Below are positions 63,479 to 64,000 of a DNA stretch of 64,000 nucleotides, piece by piece; the stretch's first letter is position 1, and every line of letters begins with the position of its first letter. The notes under the pieces were generated by a model that saw only the letters and a program-made list of their open reading frames with translations, ran no database searches and was not told the DNA's origin. Both the position numbers and the translations under genes were made by a program. This stretch comes from Watersipora subatra (Eukaryota > Bryozoa > Gymnolaemata > Cheilostomatida > Watersiporidae), in the NCBI RefSeq assembly GCF_963576615.1, contig NC_088715.1:27703463-27767462 (forward strand), given 5' to 3'.

Positions 63479-64000
63479 CAGTCAAACATGAATAACCCGA
63501 ACTTCACGAGACTGAGCGAAAGTGTTCGAGTTATCAGAGCGTTCAAGTTATCAGAGCACTGTCACAAGTCCATGTATTTATTTATTTATTAGTTGATACA
63601 TGCACATATACAAACTATAATATAAATCAAAAGCATAAATGGCTTGTTTCAAATTAAATGCTTCTAATGTAAAGTTTAAAACTTTTTTATCAAAAAGTAT
63701 AGGAGATTTTTCTATCACTTGAGATTGTTTTGTTGTTTGAGGTGATTTTATTGCCAGGACGTTTTTTAGATTAAAAATGGCAAAACTTGATCGTTGTTGA
63801 AATGCTCAGAAGAAAAGACATCTTTTTCTTGAGCGTTTTAACCGAGATCAATTTTGCCGATTTTTCTTGAAGTTTATGCGAAGGTCATCTCACTTTTCCA
63901 TGCTTCCGAAAGGCGATCGCTAAGCGGATGTTTGGTAAAAATCAAAATTCACCAAACCTTTAGAAAAGTCGTTGACAAAAACATTTTGCCGACGGTGGTA
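63479..64000. mobile_element. TA-flanked MITE, Tigger/pogo-like ends, copy 3 (cut by window end)
   Basis: Begins cagtcaaacatgaataaccc after TA. It follows the copies at 13109 and 16757 closely for 522 bases up to the window edge. Confidence 0.8.

Overview
The window is animal nuclear DNA: about two-thirds A+T, with small exons, GT-AG introns of 0.1 to 6 kb, and a dense load of DNA transposons, foldback elements, tRNA-derived SINEs and minisatellites. No bacterial gene layout is present. The proteins are conserved metazoan ones. One large gene has an IgGFc-binding/MopE-type architecture that I associate with invertebrates, so a marine spiralian such as a mollusc or bryozoan is my guess, not a demonstrated fact.

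Layout. (1) 564-3708, + strand: the last four coding exons of DDRGK1, the ER adaptor of the UFM1 ligase. (2) 8060-11465, + strand: a complete three-exon TIMM10B (Tim9b), a small Tim chaperone with twin CX3C motifs. (3) 59985 down to 11717, - strand: one 24-exon gene that fills three quarters of the window. All 24 exons join with matching intron phases into a 1433-residue secreted protein: signal peptide, three successive IgGFc-binding-type domains, and Asp-rich DNDCD (MopE-like) metal-binding segments after domains 1 and 2. Its stop lies 251 bases from the TIMM10B stop, so the two genes converge. (4) 61907-61997, + strand: a probable first coding exon of an unidentified gene that continues beyond the window.

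The introns hold most of the rest. They carry a hAT remnant with intact inverted ends and a perfect 8-bp target duplication; two Helitron-like elements (TC...CTAG with a 3' hairpin); three foldback elements flanked by TTAA; a Tigger/pogo-like element and three related TA-flanked MITEs (one cut by the window edge); a 0.35-0.55 kb foldback family (five copies); two degraded copies of multi-copy transposon-type ORFs; and arrays with 14-, 24-, 27-, 31-, 32- and 58-bp units. A tandem duplication at 24-27.7 kb preserves empty sites for two insertions, and a relic of the big gene's last exon lies in its own intron 17.

The small genes are housekeeping (ufmylation; mitochondrial carrier import) and have no evident functional link to the large secreted protein. 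Gene models were built by hand from splice sites and reading frame. No database search was possible, so family names rest on recognised motifs.
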